A model generated the notes under the pieces. That model worked only from the letters and a program-made list of their open reading frames with translations, made no database searches and was not told the DNA's origin. The translations under genes and the position numbers were made by a program. This document shows positions 45,108-55,416 of a stretch of DNA of 64,000 bases, piece by piece (positions within the stretch are counted from its first letter, which is position 1; each line of letters begins with the position of its first letter). The stretch is from Malania oleifera. Its lineage: Eukaryota > Streptophyta > Magnoliopsida > Santalales > Ximeniaceae. Location: assembly GCF_029873635.1 (NCBI RefSeq), contig NC_080423.1, forward strand, positions 101,246,991 to 101,310,990. The letters are read 5' to 3'.

Positions 45108-45613
45108 TGTAACGCCCCAACCTGGGTCATCTAGGGAGAACTACATCTCTCCTCCTCCACCTGGACCAAACAACAGGGGGGCGACATTACAAATGGTATC
45201 AGAACCAACACCCAGCCGAAAGTGTGACGAGATTCACATCACCTGAGTTTGAAAATGTGGGTTCGCAACAAGGACGTTGCATTCAATAAGTGGGGGAGAA
45301 TGTGATACCCCATGGATGAAAGGCTTAAAAAACTAGATGTTACTACTATCAACAAGGTGCACCTTTCTTTTCGGGAGCCTTCCCATAAGAACTTCATAGT
45401 TAAGCGTGCTTGGCTTGGAGCAATCTTAGGATGGGTGACCACCTGGGAAGTTTTCTCAGGAAGTGTGTGAGTGAGGACAAAACACACTGAAAAGGACACG
45501 TGTTGGTTCGTGGGGCCAGTCATTAGTCCGATAAGGCCCGCCCCCTATTGTCTGGTCTAGGTGGAGGAGAAGACATGCAGTGCTCCCTGGCAAACCCAGG
45601 TTGGGGCGTTACA
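45108..45613 (+). mobile_element. Cassandra TRIM with 5S-like LTR and inverted left end
   Basis: A 506-bp element flanked by the perfect duplication CCTAA (45103-45107, 45614-45618). The right LTR, 45301-45613, starts TGTGATACCCC, contains a 5S rRNA-like block and ends GGGGCGTTACA. Before it come a primer-binding site (TGGTATCAGAACC, 45194) and a polypurine tract (AAGTGGGGGAGAA, 45288-45300). The left terminal 84 bp is not a normal LTR. Its first 70 or so bases are the inverted complement of the right LTR's last 70. Cassandra elements normally carry 5S sequence in both LTRs. Confidence 0.88.
45347..45470 (+). other. 5S rRNA-like segment inside Cassandra LTR
   Basis: CCCATAAGAACTTCATAG, AGTTAAGCGTGCTTGG (A-box, 45398-45413) and AGGATGGGTGACCACCTGGG (C-box region, 45428-45447) match plant 5S rRNA. 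The 5' third is diverged. This is the known Cassandra feature, able to recruit RNA polymerase III. It is not a 5S gene. Confidence 0.9.
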
Positions 45614-46383
45614 CCTAACGGCTAGAATTCATTCTTATAAATAAATACCTAGCCCTAAACGTGTTTAGCTAAGAGATTGATTGTGATTAACGCCACTATT
45701 GCTTAGAATTTTTCTGAGTTCATCTTCCAAGTGTATTGCTTTTAAAAAACCATAAAACCCTAGCTACTCTTTGAGCTTCATTTCAATATTCAACTGAGAG
45801 TGTATTAGTGCTTTAATTTGTGTACTCAACTGCTCTGTTAAGAGAATTTTATCTGTACAACTTTACTTTGAGTGTTTCTTTGTATCTTGACAATTATGAG
45901 GGTGAATCGTTGACAATCAAAAGTGGATTTTTCGCTTGGGAGTTTGTAAAGGCATCTTCGACTATTAAAGGAGAAAGGCGTCTCCACTTAGTAAATGACA
46001 TCTTTACCTATTGAATGAGAGAGGCATCTCCGCATACTGAAGGATATAGGCATCTCCACCGACTGAAGGAGTAAGGCATCTCCGCCTACTAAAGGAGAGA
46101 GGTTCTCAACCTATTGAAGGAGCATATAGTGAAATCCTCAACTAGATTGCTTAAGGCAAGGACATAGGCATGGATTGCCAAACCTTGTAAAATACAGTGT
46201 CACTCTCTTTCTCTTTCTTAACTATTTTTTATTTAAGCATATTTACATTCATATATATCTGGTGAAAAGTATTATTTTCATGCATTGTGTAGTTTGATTA
46301 CTTATTGAAATCATAGCAAAAACTCTTTTATACTTAAGAATATTTATATTGATATATATATATATATATATATATATGTCGTG

Positions 46384-46388
46384 AATAC
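46384..46388. other. Target duplication AATAC, left
   Basis: AATAC at 46384-46388 recurs at 51054-51058, bounding the Tekay-type solo LTR. Confidence 0.9.
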
Positions 46389-46470
46389 TGTAGTGACTCA
46401 GAGAAATTATAATATTTAAATAATAGGATAGAGGAAGGAAATAGAAATTTGAAAGGAAAAAGATTCGCGT

Positions 46471-46634
46471 TCGTCGACAAAGTTACAATTGGGCTCGTCG
46501 ACGAGGACGTGTCTCGTCGATGAGAAAATACCGAGAGGGGGTTTAGGAGATTCTAAATTTCATCGACGAGGGAAGAGTTCATCGACGAGTCTTCTTCCTG
46601 ACCTCGTCGACGAGGTGACGTGGTTCGTCGACGA
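46471..46634. promoter_or_regulatory. Array of seven TCGTCGACGA-like palindromes (LTR A)
   Basis: Copies start at 46471, 46495, 46513, 46560, 46579, 46604 and 46625. At least two are exact; the rest have one or two changes. Spacings are 24, 18, 47, 19, 25 and 21 bp. The array ends about 10 bp before the TATA box at 46644, in the U3 promoter region. Confidence 0.75.
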
Positions 46635-47255
46635 AGGCCGTAGTATAAATAGTTCAAAATCTTGGATTAACGTAGAAATTCAGCGCCGCTCTTTCTCTCT
46701 CTCTCTCCCTTGCAACTCCTCACTCATCTGTCTTCGATTTTGGCCCCGTCAGTCGCCGGATCGACAATCTGAGGCCACCACGACGCTCCTGGCAAAGTTC
46801 TCTTCAAGTCTGCTGGGGGGAATCGTCGGTGGGGTTAAGTTGGAAACCATCCCAAATTCAGGATAAGAATTTCTACTCAATATTTGGTTTCTTGATAGTT
46901 GTAGAAAGCGTAGTACGCGTAGAAATATAGAACTTTAATTCTTGGAGATGTGATTTTCAGGGTGTTGAGTGGGGAATCCTACAGGTGCGGGACTGAGTAT
47001 TTTAGGGGCTTTTCAAGAATCAGGTAAGGGGATAAATTAAGCTAGTTATTTTATGAAAATGTATGTATGTTATTACAACATCTGATTTCAGGAAAATAAA
47101 TATATTTATATATGATTTATGCTTGGGAAAATACTGCTGTAAAAGATGAAATGTTTAAATATGTATGAAACCTATTTCGTGTGACATGAGTAGAATTTAT
47201 GATAAAATACTGTTTTCTAGGAATGTAATAATGATATGAATTTTTTTATATGAAA

Positions 47256-47520
47256 AACCGGCGTACGGGCCGAGAATTTTACATGTATTGTCGGCATACG
47301 GATCGTACTATGGATATGATTTGCAGGCGTACAGGTCGTGCTATGGATATGATTTGCCGGCGTACGAGTCGTGCTATGGCTATGATTTGTCGGCGTACGG
47401 GCCGTGTCATGGATATGATTTGTCGGCATATGGGCCGAGCTATGGAAAAATATGAAATATTGGTGTACGGGTCGTGCCATGGAAGTGATTTGCCGACGTA
47501 CAGGCCGATGATTTTCATGA
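47256..47520 (+). repeat. 33-bp minisatellite in LTR A
   Basis: About eight imperfect copies of a unit containing GGATATGATTTGCCGGCGTA and CGGGCCGTGCTAT. The same repeat is at 56290-56530 and 63400-63640 in the other LTRs. Confidence 0.88.
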
Positions 47521-48204
47521 TGTTATATATATATATATATATATATATATGCAAAATGATGTAATGACATTGATTTGGCAACGAATAGTATAAATATCTA
47601 TGTATCACAGTTTCATTATATGTTATTTGTTATCAGAACCGAGTTGGCTTGGTCTAGGCTAGCATTTGCATAATATCGTTGCTATGTGTTCGTGATCATC
47701 ACGATATTGTGTTAACGCTGCTATACGGAGTAGCACGAGGACGGATGGTCGATGTGGTTTTAAGAAGTGTGAGCGCCCCTGGTGTACGGACCAGGTCTGG
47801 CAGACCCATCGAACTTACAGACTGTACTTTTGACTTGGTAGTGGTAAGCCAACCATTGTCAGGTCCCGCCTTCACGCCACACAACCCTGTCATGTGGGGG
47901 TAATACATGAGATTAGCCAGCTAACCTACTAGGGTTGTTTTCGTATTATGATTATATGAGATGAATTATGTTTATGAAAATGCAATATGTTCTTCCATGC
48001 TATGACAATATACGTTTTCCTAGATATGATATAACAATTTACTAAATATGTTTCTGTATGGTATATGTATAACACGAAATACTCATGTTGCCACACACTA
48101 GTATTAGTTTATTTCCCTTACTGAGAGGTGTCTCACCCCGAATTATATGAACTTTTCAGGAGCCCCTGATAGGAAAGCGGATAAAGCTCCGCTGAGGTAG
48201 TTAC

Positions 48205-50431
48205 TGTAACGTCCCTCAATTTCTTAATATAAAATATCACATAATAAATAAAATGGTCAACCCGTACCCGTGGGTAGCGAGGAAACCTGTCAAACAAAGC
48301 GGAAAACCTAGCAGCAGTAAACATTAAATCTCAAACATCCAATCATAAAACATAATACTAGAGCATTCTACACATCTTCACATACATCAAAATATCTCTA
48401 GGGTCAAACACAAAATAACTCTGACGCTATTACAAAATCTTATTCTTCTCACAGGGTAATCTCACTAGCTCAACGGCGGCCCTGACCCGTCGGTCTCTCA
48501 GGGACTCCTGAAAAATTAATTAAGTTTGGGGGTGAGACACTTTTCAGTAAGGGAAAATAAACTAAATACAGCTGTGTGGCAACATGAATATTTAATGCAT
48601 TTATACGTATATTATACATTTCATAATTCTATAAACATCATCATATCGTACTGGATAAACATATATTTTCACATCTGTTAATAAATCATAACATACATAA
48701 AATCATCTGTTATAACTGTAGTGCTGAAAACAAACTCAGGATGAATAGTTAGCTAGTATCATGTATTACACCCACATGACGGGTTGTGCAGCCCAAAGGC
48801 GGGACCCAACAATGGCTGGCCGACCACTGCTGAATCAAATATGTCTGTAAGTACGATGAGCCCGCCACACCCTGGTCCGAATTGCTAGGTGGACGTCCAC
48901 ACTCTACTGAAAGCCACATCGACTATCCATCTCCCATCCCCTCGTGGGACGGTAGCACTAATAAGGCCTCGTGCCAAAATTAACCCATAGCTACGGTACC
49001 GAGCTCCTAGTCTGAACTAAACTAACATCCTGGTTGTGAAAACATATAATACATGATCATACGTAACATCATTACGGCCTCGTGCCGAAAACATAAATAC
49101 ATGGCCTCGCACTAATAACATAAATACGGCCTCTTGCCGATAACATAAATACGGCCTCGTGCTGATAACATAAATACATGGCCTCGCGTCAATAACATAA
49201 ATATGGCCTTGTGCCGATAACATAAATACGGCCTCGTGCCGATAACATAAATACAGCCTCGTGCCGATAACATAAATACATGGCCTTGCGCCAATAACAT
49301 AAATACGGCCTCGTGCCGATAATATAAATATATGGCCTCACGCCAAAATTGTTTCAGGTATATATATTCTGAAAATACATCATTTATCACATAATCGTCA
49401 AAACCATCACAATATAACTCATATTTTCATAATACCTGAAATCATGCTTTGTTCGTAAAATCTTTCACATCATAATACATTTCACACAAAATAATATTCA
49501 TGCCACACATATGCTGTTAAAAGTCATACTTCATATTCTAAGATCGTGAATTACTTACATCTCATATATACATATACATTTTAATCATCATAGCAGTATT
49601 TTCCCAATCGTACATTTTATTCGTAATACACAATATAACATATGTTTTTCTGAAAATAAATTTACACATAATCAATAATAATTTGTATGAAAAATTACTG
49701 CTTTAGTTTATTCCCTTACCTGCCTACTGAGAAATTCCTTAGGACCCAAAATTTCACGCCCTTGGCGCCCGAAATTTAGTTCCTGCAATTTACATTTTTC
49801 TCAGATTAATTAATCTATTTCTCCAAAATAATACTCATCTAGCCTTCCCTAAGCTCCATATACCTCAAATTAATATTTAAACTATTATTTAATATCCCCA
49901 CTTAATTTTCTGAATTTTACCTGCGGGTCCCAAAATTACACCCGTGGAGCTCACCCGGGTCCTAAATTTCAGAAATCCTACTTCAGTCCTAGATGCTTAA
50001 TATTTTAGCATTTATAAATTAATGCTAATTAATTAAAAATAAGCCCCTTAATAATCGCCGCACCCTAAATTTGGGGTTTTGGCCCGACACCCCCACGAGA
50101 ATTCCGTCCCACTAAACTTGTAGAGAATCATCCTTAGATTCTCGTGGTGGTGTCCGTTCATCAATTAGGCTTATATTTTGTAAGAAATTAAAGAAAAAGG
50201 GGAAAATGGCTTATCCCAGGGAATATGCCTACCCGCTCCTACCACCGATCCGCTCTAGTAGAAATGACGGCAGCGGCGAATGGAGTCCAGTTGTATCTTC
50301 GGATTTTCGGTCGGGCGAAAATCTGCCACGAAATTGAGGAGAGAGGGAGAGAGAACGTGAGGAGAGAGAGAGAGAGTTTATAAAGTTGCAGAGAAGAAAA
50401 GAAAAGAAAAGAAAAGAAGAAGAAGAATAGT

Positions 50432-50482
<51 letters not shown>

Positions 50483-50522
50483 TTTGAATCTCCTGAAGCT
50501 TCAACAAGCTTCAGGAGGATAA

Positions 50523-50563
<41 letters not shown>

Positions 50564-50741
50564 TTTAATTAATTAATTTTTTTCTTTTTTTTTAAATTCG
50601 TTTAATTAATTAATATATTTTTTTCATTTATTTATTTTTATTTTTATTTTAATTTTAATTTATTTTATTTATTTTATTTATTTTTATTTTTTTTTGGAAT
50701 CATTCTATTAATCTTTTATATCTCTTTTTGGGGTTTTTACA
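48205..50741 (-). mobile_element. Diverged solo LTR (LTR C), minus orientation
   Basis: A 2,537-bp insertion in LTR A bounded by the perfect duplication GTTAC (48200-48204, 50742-50746). On the minus strand it starts TGTAAAAACCCC and ends GGGACGTTACA. It carries the same module order as the Tekay LTRs: CT leader (near 50390-50330), minisatellite (49350-49065), GGTCCCGCCTTTGGGC-like block (48810) and CTTACTGAAAAGTGTCTCACC (48553-48529). It is therefore a related but different family, reduced to a solo LTR. TA and AAT microsatellites occupy 50438-50480 and 50529-50563. Confidence 0.85.
49065..49350 (-). repeat. 25-28-bp minisatellite in LTR C
   Basis: About ten copies of ACGGCCTCGTGCCGATAACA plus TAAAT (plus-strand reading). 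It occupies the position equivalent to the 33-bp minisatellite of LTR A. Confidence 0.88.
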
Positions 50742-51736
50742 GTTACAGTTAACCTGCCCTGTCTGAAGGGTAAGTCGTTGGCTGGGGTCCGACAGATTTT
50801 TGGGTATCGAACCTAGGGTTGATTTTTGGTTGATTTGGGATGTGTATTATGGATAAAGTAAACTTTGGTATTGTATTAAATAATATAAAGGCATGTACAT
50901 GGTTTTATGATTTCTTGCTGCATAGGCTTTCGTGTTATGTGTCTGAGGAATTCCTGGTACCCACGGGTAGAGATGGATTATGATCTACTTGGTTTATTAT
51001 ATTAGTTTTTTTATTATAAAAAAAAATGCATGGAAATTAAGTAGGTTGTTACAAATACTGTTATTATTGAGTAGTTAGATCACTTGTGAAAACCATAGTA
51101 AAAATTGATTAAACTTTTGTATAAGATTTTTAAATACCCAATTCACCCTCCTCTTGGGATCACACCTCAACTCATAGAAGCGCGAGCCAAGAGGCCGAGG
51201 GAGAGCGTGAGGCCCACCGTAGCTCACCTCAGCGTCTCTAGAATGGCCACCGTCCGGTTGTTCGAGTGCCGTGAGGCACTGAGGGAGATGGCGAGCTTTA
51301 GCTAGGCAGACAGACAACTAGGCAAAGGCGTTGGAAGATAGAATTGGCGACTTGGCATGCGGCGTGTTGGGTAGACGGCTAGACGGGCAAGGGCGCACGA
51401 CGTGCTGGGCAGACGACCAGATGGGCAAGGGCGCACGACAGTGGAGTGTAGCAAAAGTGGAAATGTGAAATAATGGATAGGCTCATAGGCAGGCGGCGAG
51501 ATAGCAAATTAGCAATTAGGTTTTTATGTGCAAAGGATGTTTATATAGCAGGGCCAGGCATATAAATGGGTCACCCGGCAAGTGGCCCGACCCAAACCCG
51601 GGTTAACCCATATATAAATGGGTCGATTATATGTTAACCCACTTATAAACGGGTAGACTTGTATAAAACTCGAACCTGTTTTAAACAGGCGAATCACGAG
51701 TCATCCATTGAGATTTGACCCATTTTTCCACCCCTA

Positions 51737-51800
51737 AACCTGACCCACTCGTACCTATACCATGACTGACCAATCTATGAATAATATTCATAAACCCAAA
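51737..51800 (+). mobile_element. Copia fragment, resumed after the hAT element
   Basis: The frame gives PTRTYTMTDQSMNNIHKPK, the conserved segment just before reverse transcriptase in copia polyproteins. It continues the frame broken at 43962 and is cut again at 51800 by an LTR. The rest of the copia element should lie right of position 64000. Confidence 0.7.
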
Positions 51801-52000
51801 TGTAGAGACTTGGAAAATAATATTAATAAAATAATTATGGAAAAAGAGAGAAAATGGTTTGGTGTAGACCAAACTATCGACGATTTGGTGGGGGCGCAGA
51901 AAATCATCTATGATTTATTGTAATTGCAATCGAGTAACGGTAACAAGATGAAAAACAGAAGGGTTAAAAGCTAAACCATCGACAGTTTCACCGTCGACTG

Positions 52001-52084
52001 TTTCGTCTTGTAGTAGCTTATATGTAAGGTCCTGCAGCTCATTTTCGTCTTGTAGTAGCTTATATGTAAGGTCTTGCAGCTTAT
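52001..52084. repeat. 42-bp tandem duplication
   Basis: Two 42-bp units starting TTTCGTCTTGTAGTAGCTTA (52001 and 52043) differ at about two positions. Confidence 0.88.
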
Positions 52085-52136
52085 TTTATTAAAGGAAAAT
52101 TAAATCTCACTCTTTATAAGAACCCGAACCGTGAGA

Positions 52137-54421
52137 TGTGGGTTTATATTGTAAAAGAGTGGTAAAAATGGAAATTTTGCAGACTTCGTCGACGAGGCCA
52201 TAATTCGTCGACGAAGGTAGAAGACTTTTCGTCAACGAAATTCAAAGGTTCGTCGACGAAGAAAAGCCGAGAGGCTGAAATTGGAAATATTGGGATTCGT
52301 CGACGAATTCTCTGATTCCTCAATGAAATCCTTGACTTTTCGTCGACGAAGCTACCATTTCGTCAACGAAATCCCTCGGGTCAAAGGTCTATAAAAGGAT
52401 CTTTTGGGTTACTTCTTGGCTAAGTTATGGATTATCTCTCTCTCTCTCTCTCTCTCTAAGATTCGAAGCTCTCTCTTTCTCTCTTTGATTGCTTCGCCGT
52501 TTGTCCCCGGAATTGCAAATCCAAAGTTACTGCAAGGATCAGTGAAGGATTCTCTACATTTCTAGCAAATTGGAATCTCGTTTCAGAGGATTTCGGGTTT
52601 CGAGCTAAAATTGAGGTAAGGCCTGATTTTCATTTCTGATTCAGTATATGTGTAGTAGTACGGTTTGTAAGTATGTTATGTACTGTGGTTTGCAGGTTTT
52701 GGAATCTCGGTTCGTAGTTTTGAGGACTGTAGAGTTCGTAATTGGAATTCAGGTTAAGGTAAGGGGATTTTGTTTATATCAGTCCATTTTTGAAATCAGG
52801 ATCGGTAAGCCTGTAGGCTATGATCGTATGTATGTTTTGACTACTTATTTGGAAAAATTTATTGGGTAAAAATGCGGGATTTTTGGGTTACAGTTTTCGA
52901 GAAAATTGGGGATTTCGGGTATCATCTCTACTTTGTTTGGAAAACCGTTCGTCTTGTTTAAACTGTATTATTGAGGTGACTGTAATCCATATTTGCATAA
53001 ATTGTATACTTGAAATTGTAAATGATATGATTTGCCGTAAACCAAATAAGTGTGGTATGTATGGATGTATGAAATTGTTCCAGGTATTTGTGAAATAGCT
53101 ATGTGGCGGCTTATTATCGTACGCTGAAATGTATAGGAAATTGAGTTCTAAAATGATTCCAGGTTTTGTGAAATCGGCTAGTGGCGGCTAATTACTGTAC
53201 GCCGAAATAGCTATGTGGCGGCTAATTACCGTACATTGCGCCACATACCGGTTAACTACCGTGGGCGAGAGTGGCGAGCTCTATATCCGGGGTGTGAGAT
53301 ATCGCCAGTATGTTTCGGCTAGTCACCGGTGGATGTGATCTACACCGTATGTAGCAATGGATTCATAGTGGGCCTAGGTCTTTGCAGCGTAGTTTGACAC
53401 GTGGCAATGTAATCGGGGTGAGACTAGGTGACCTTGTGTAGTTGCGTATGTAGCAATGGATTCACTATTGGGCCTGAGTCGTAGATCTTTGTAGTTGCAT
53501 GTGTAGAAATGTAATCATTGTGAGACTAGGTGACCTTGTGTAGTTGCGTATGAAGCAATGGATTCACTATTGGGCCTTGATCGTCGCAGCGTAGTTGCAT
53601 AGGTAGCAATGTAATCGCTGTGAGATAAGGTGACCTTATGTAGTTGCATATGAAGCAATGGATTCACTATTGGGCCTTGATCGTCGCAGCGTAGTTGCGT
53701 AGGTAGCAATGTAATCGCTATGAGACGAGGTGACCTTATGTAGTTGCGAACTAGTGTGACGACACTAACCGTATGTATGTATGTATGTATGTATGTATGT
53801 ATGTATGTATGTATTTGGGTATCGTATGAACTGGAATGGTTTTTGTCAAAATACTGGAACTGTATGGAAATGTATGGAATTGTTTTTGAAATTGTACGAA
53901 TTGTTTCAACTGTATCGTATGCGTAGTGTTATGAAGTATGTAAAATGACACTGGTATGCCACACACTGATATAATCTGTTTTCTCCCTTACTGAGAGGTG
54001 TCTCACCCCGAATATATACAAATGTTTTTCAGGTCCTTCGGGTAGCCGAAACTAGCATCCTAGCGTCCAGAAGCGAGGGGTGTCATTTAGCTACTACTAG
54101 TGCCTGATAGGTACGAGTTTTTGGTAACCGGGTTGTCGTGATGGATTTTGTAGATGCCCATAGTATGTGTGGTATTCGTAGGGATGTATATCCTTGTATG
54201 GTATAGACTCTGGTATAATACTGGTTATGTATAAAAGACCATATTTTGCTGCGTATTTTGATGAGTATGGATGTTTGTATGTATGTATATAGGGCATTCG
54301 TTCACCCCACGGGGTCAGACCTTCTTTGTATGTAGTATCATGTATGTTTTTAATTGATACAGAGATAGGTTAGGTTACTAAACTCACCCCTGGGTCCCAT
54401 TTCCGGGTTCGGGGCGTGACA
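52137..54421 (+). mobile_element. Solo LTR B of a related gypsy family
   Basis: It starts about 52137 (TGTGGG) and ends GGTTCGGGGCGTGACA at 54421. It contains seven TCGTCGACGA-like sites, the TATA box TATAAAAGG at 52390, a (CT)n leader at 52435-52457, GGTAAG at 52615, minisatellite-like GGCGGCTAATTACCGTACG repeats (53100-53260), 110-bp-scale repeats with TAGGTAGCAATGTAATCGC (53330-53740), a (GTAT)n run (53771-53814) and the module CCCTTACTGAGAGGTGTCTC (53985). No target duplication was found, so the left edge is uncertain. Confidence 0.6.
52187..52369. promoter_or_regulatory. Array of seven TCGTCGACGA-like palindromes (LTR B)
   Basis: Starts at 52187, 52206, 52230, 52251, 52297, 52340 and 52360; five are exact and two read TCGTCAACGA. 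Spacings are 19, 24, 21, 46, 43 and 20 bp. It lies 20 bp upstream of the TATA box at 52390. Confidence 0.78.
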
Positions 54422-55244
54422 CTCTCTCTCTCTCCAAGGGCTACGACTAGCTCCCTCTCTCACCTCAATTTCTCGTCTAATTTTAGCCCAAATTAGCTGA
54501 TAAATGTGATTTTGGGATTCCAGTGGCGATTCTCTGCAGTTTAACTAAAGTAGTTTCATGAATCGAGCATTTCAGACACCACTCCAAAACTAGGGTAAGG
54601 AAGTTGTTTTTCAAGTTTTGTTAATTATTGAAGGAGTATGGGTTTAGGAGTATTAAAATGGTAAATATGCCGGGGTTGAGCTGATTGAATTAGGATTTAT
54701 GGATACAGGCTTTGTATGGGCGCCGTAGGCATAATATTGAATTCCCTGCAGGCAAAGTTCTAGGAATTTGGTAAGGGGATAGATTATGTCAGGTATTTTT
54801 AGAAAGTTTACCGGTTAAAATACAGCATTTGATTTATAAATTATATATATGAATTATCTAGATATTCAGATTTATGAGAATCATATTTATGTATTAATGT
54901 AAGTTTTTGGGAAAAATATGATGTTTGAACTAAGTAAACCCTGGAAACAGATTTAATATTATTTTTTAGAAAAATATAATCTTCCCAGATAGTTAGCATA
55001 TTATAGAATAATACTCAAATTGTGTGGCATGAGTATAAATATTTCATTGCAGATATTAGCATGTCTGATTATTTTATGATTACACAAAACAAGCATGATT
55101 TGATAACGATTTTTTTAGAAAAACTATAAACACTACAGAAATTATGATATTTTCAATATATCATGATATTTTAGTTGGCCTAGATGCCGTGATATTTTAG
55201 CCGACCCAGTGTCGCGATATTTCAGTCGGCCCAATGTCGTGATT

Positions 55245-55280
<36 letters not shown>

Positions 55281-55416
55281 CAATTGATTCAAAAATGTTA
55301 ATATGACAGATTTTACACAAAAACATGAAACGAGTTATATTATAGTTATTTATGAAATGTACTATATGATAGCAAAACTCTAATGACTTAGTTTAGCTTC
55401 AGAGTACAGTATCGTA

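Larger units (their letters stand above)
46389..51053 (+). mobile_element. Tekay-type solo LTR (LTR A) with nested LTR C
   Basis: It starts TGTAGTGACTCAGAG and ends GTTGTTACA, with TSD AATAC. It matches the LTRs of the full element at 55417 along its length: palindrome array, TATA box (46644), CT-rich leader, 33-bp minisatellite (47256-47520), TA run and the GTGTCTCACCCC module. Subtracting LTR C leaves 2,123 bp, close to the 2,154 bp of the intact LTR. No internal region remains, so it arose by LTR-LTR recombination. Confidence 0.9.
44406..51176 (+). mobile_element. SIRE/Maximus-like copia solo LTR, with nested insertions
   Basis: It starts TGTTGGCTTATTC with CCCATTTTGATAATGACAAA, and ends with AATTCACCCTCCTCTTGGGA and CTCATA, features I associate with SIRE/Maximus LTRs. 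The perfect 5-bp duplication GAAGC flanks it (44401-44405, 51177-51181). After removing Cassandra and the Tekay-type solo LTR it is about 1.6 kb. The last two bases are TA instead of CA. A roughly 27-bp imperfect tandem repeat (GGCATCTCCGC, GAAGGAG) occupies about 45950-46130. Confidence 0.65.
43963..51736. mobile_element. Non-autonomous hAT-like element containing nested LTR elements
   Basis: Termini TAGGGGTGGCAAAACGGGT (43963 onward) and, inward on the other strand from 51736, TAGGGGTGGAAAAATGGGTC form hAT-type inverted repeats. Subterminal ACGGGTT/TGGGTC repeats follow at both ends. Removing the SIRE-like solo LTR (44406-51176) leaves about 1 kb without a transposase. It splits a copia reading frame, which confirms the insertion. 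The flanking 8 bp (AACTCAGC and AACCTGAC) match at only four positions, so the target duplication has decayed or was not retained. Confidence 0.78.
51801..55416 (+). mobile_element. LTR D (outer), interrupted by LTR B and by the Tekay element
   Basis: It begins TGTAGAGACTTGGAAAATAA, parallel to the TGTAGTGACCC starts of the other LTRs. A TATA-like TTTATAAG (52113) lies near 52136, and its CT-rich leader continues after LTR B at 54422 (CTCTCTCTCTCTCC), with GGTAAG at 54594 and a degenerate minisatellite at 55165-55235. It ends where the full Tekay element begins. The right end is outside the window. Boundaries with LTR B are inferred. Confidence 0.5.

Noticed and set aside
45347..45470. A 5S rRNA gene
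   Set aside because: Only the central and 3' parts match, within an LTR bounded by retroelement ends. This is the known Cassandra feature.
47250..47564. Open frames of repeated MDMICRRTGRA-like peptide (also 56302-56665 and 63313-63620)
   Set aside because: They come from the 33-bp LTR minisatellite, occur on both strands and in every LTR copy, and show no protein-like conservation.
49065..49350. Direct repeats resembling a CRISPR array
   Set aside because: Repeats are contiguous with no unique spacers, lie in a plant LTR, and vary in length. It is a minisatellite.
43955..51744. An 8-bp target duplication for the hAT-like element
   Set aside because: Flanks AACTCAGC and AACCTGAC agree at only four of eight positions. 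The insertion is supported by inverted ends and the split copia frame instead.
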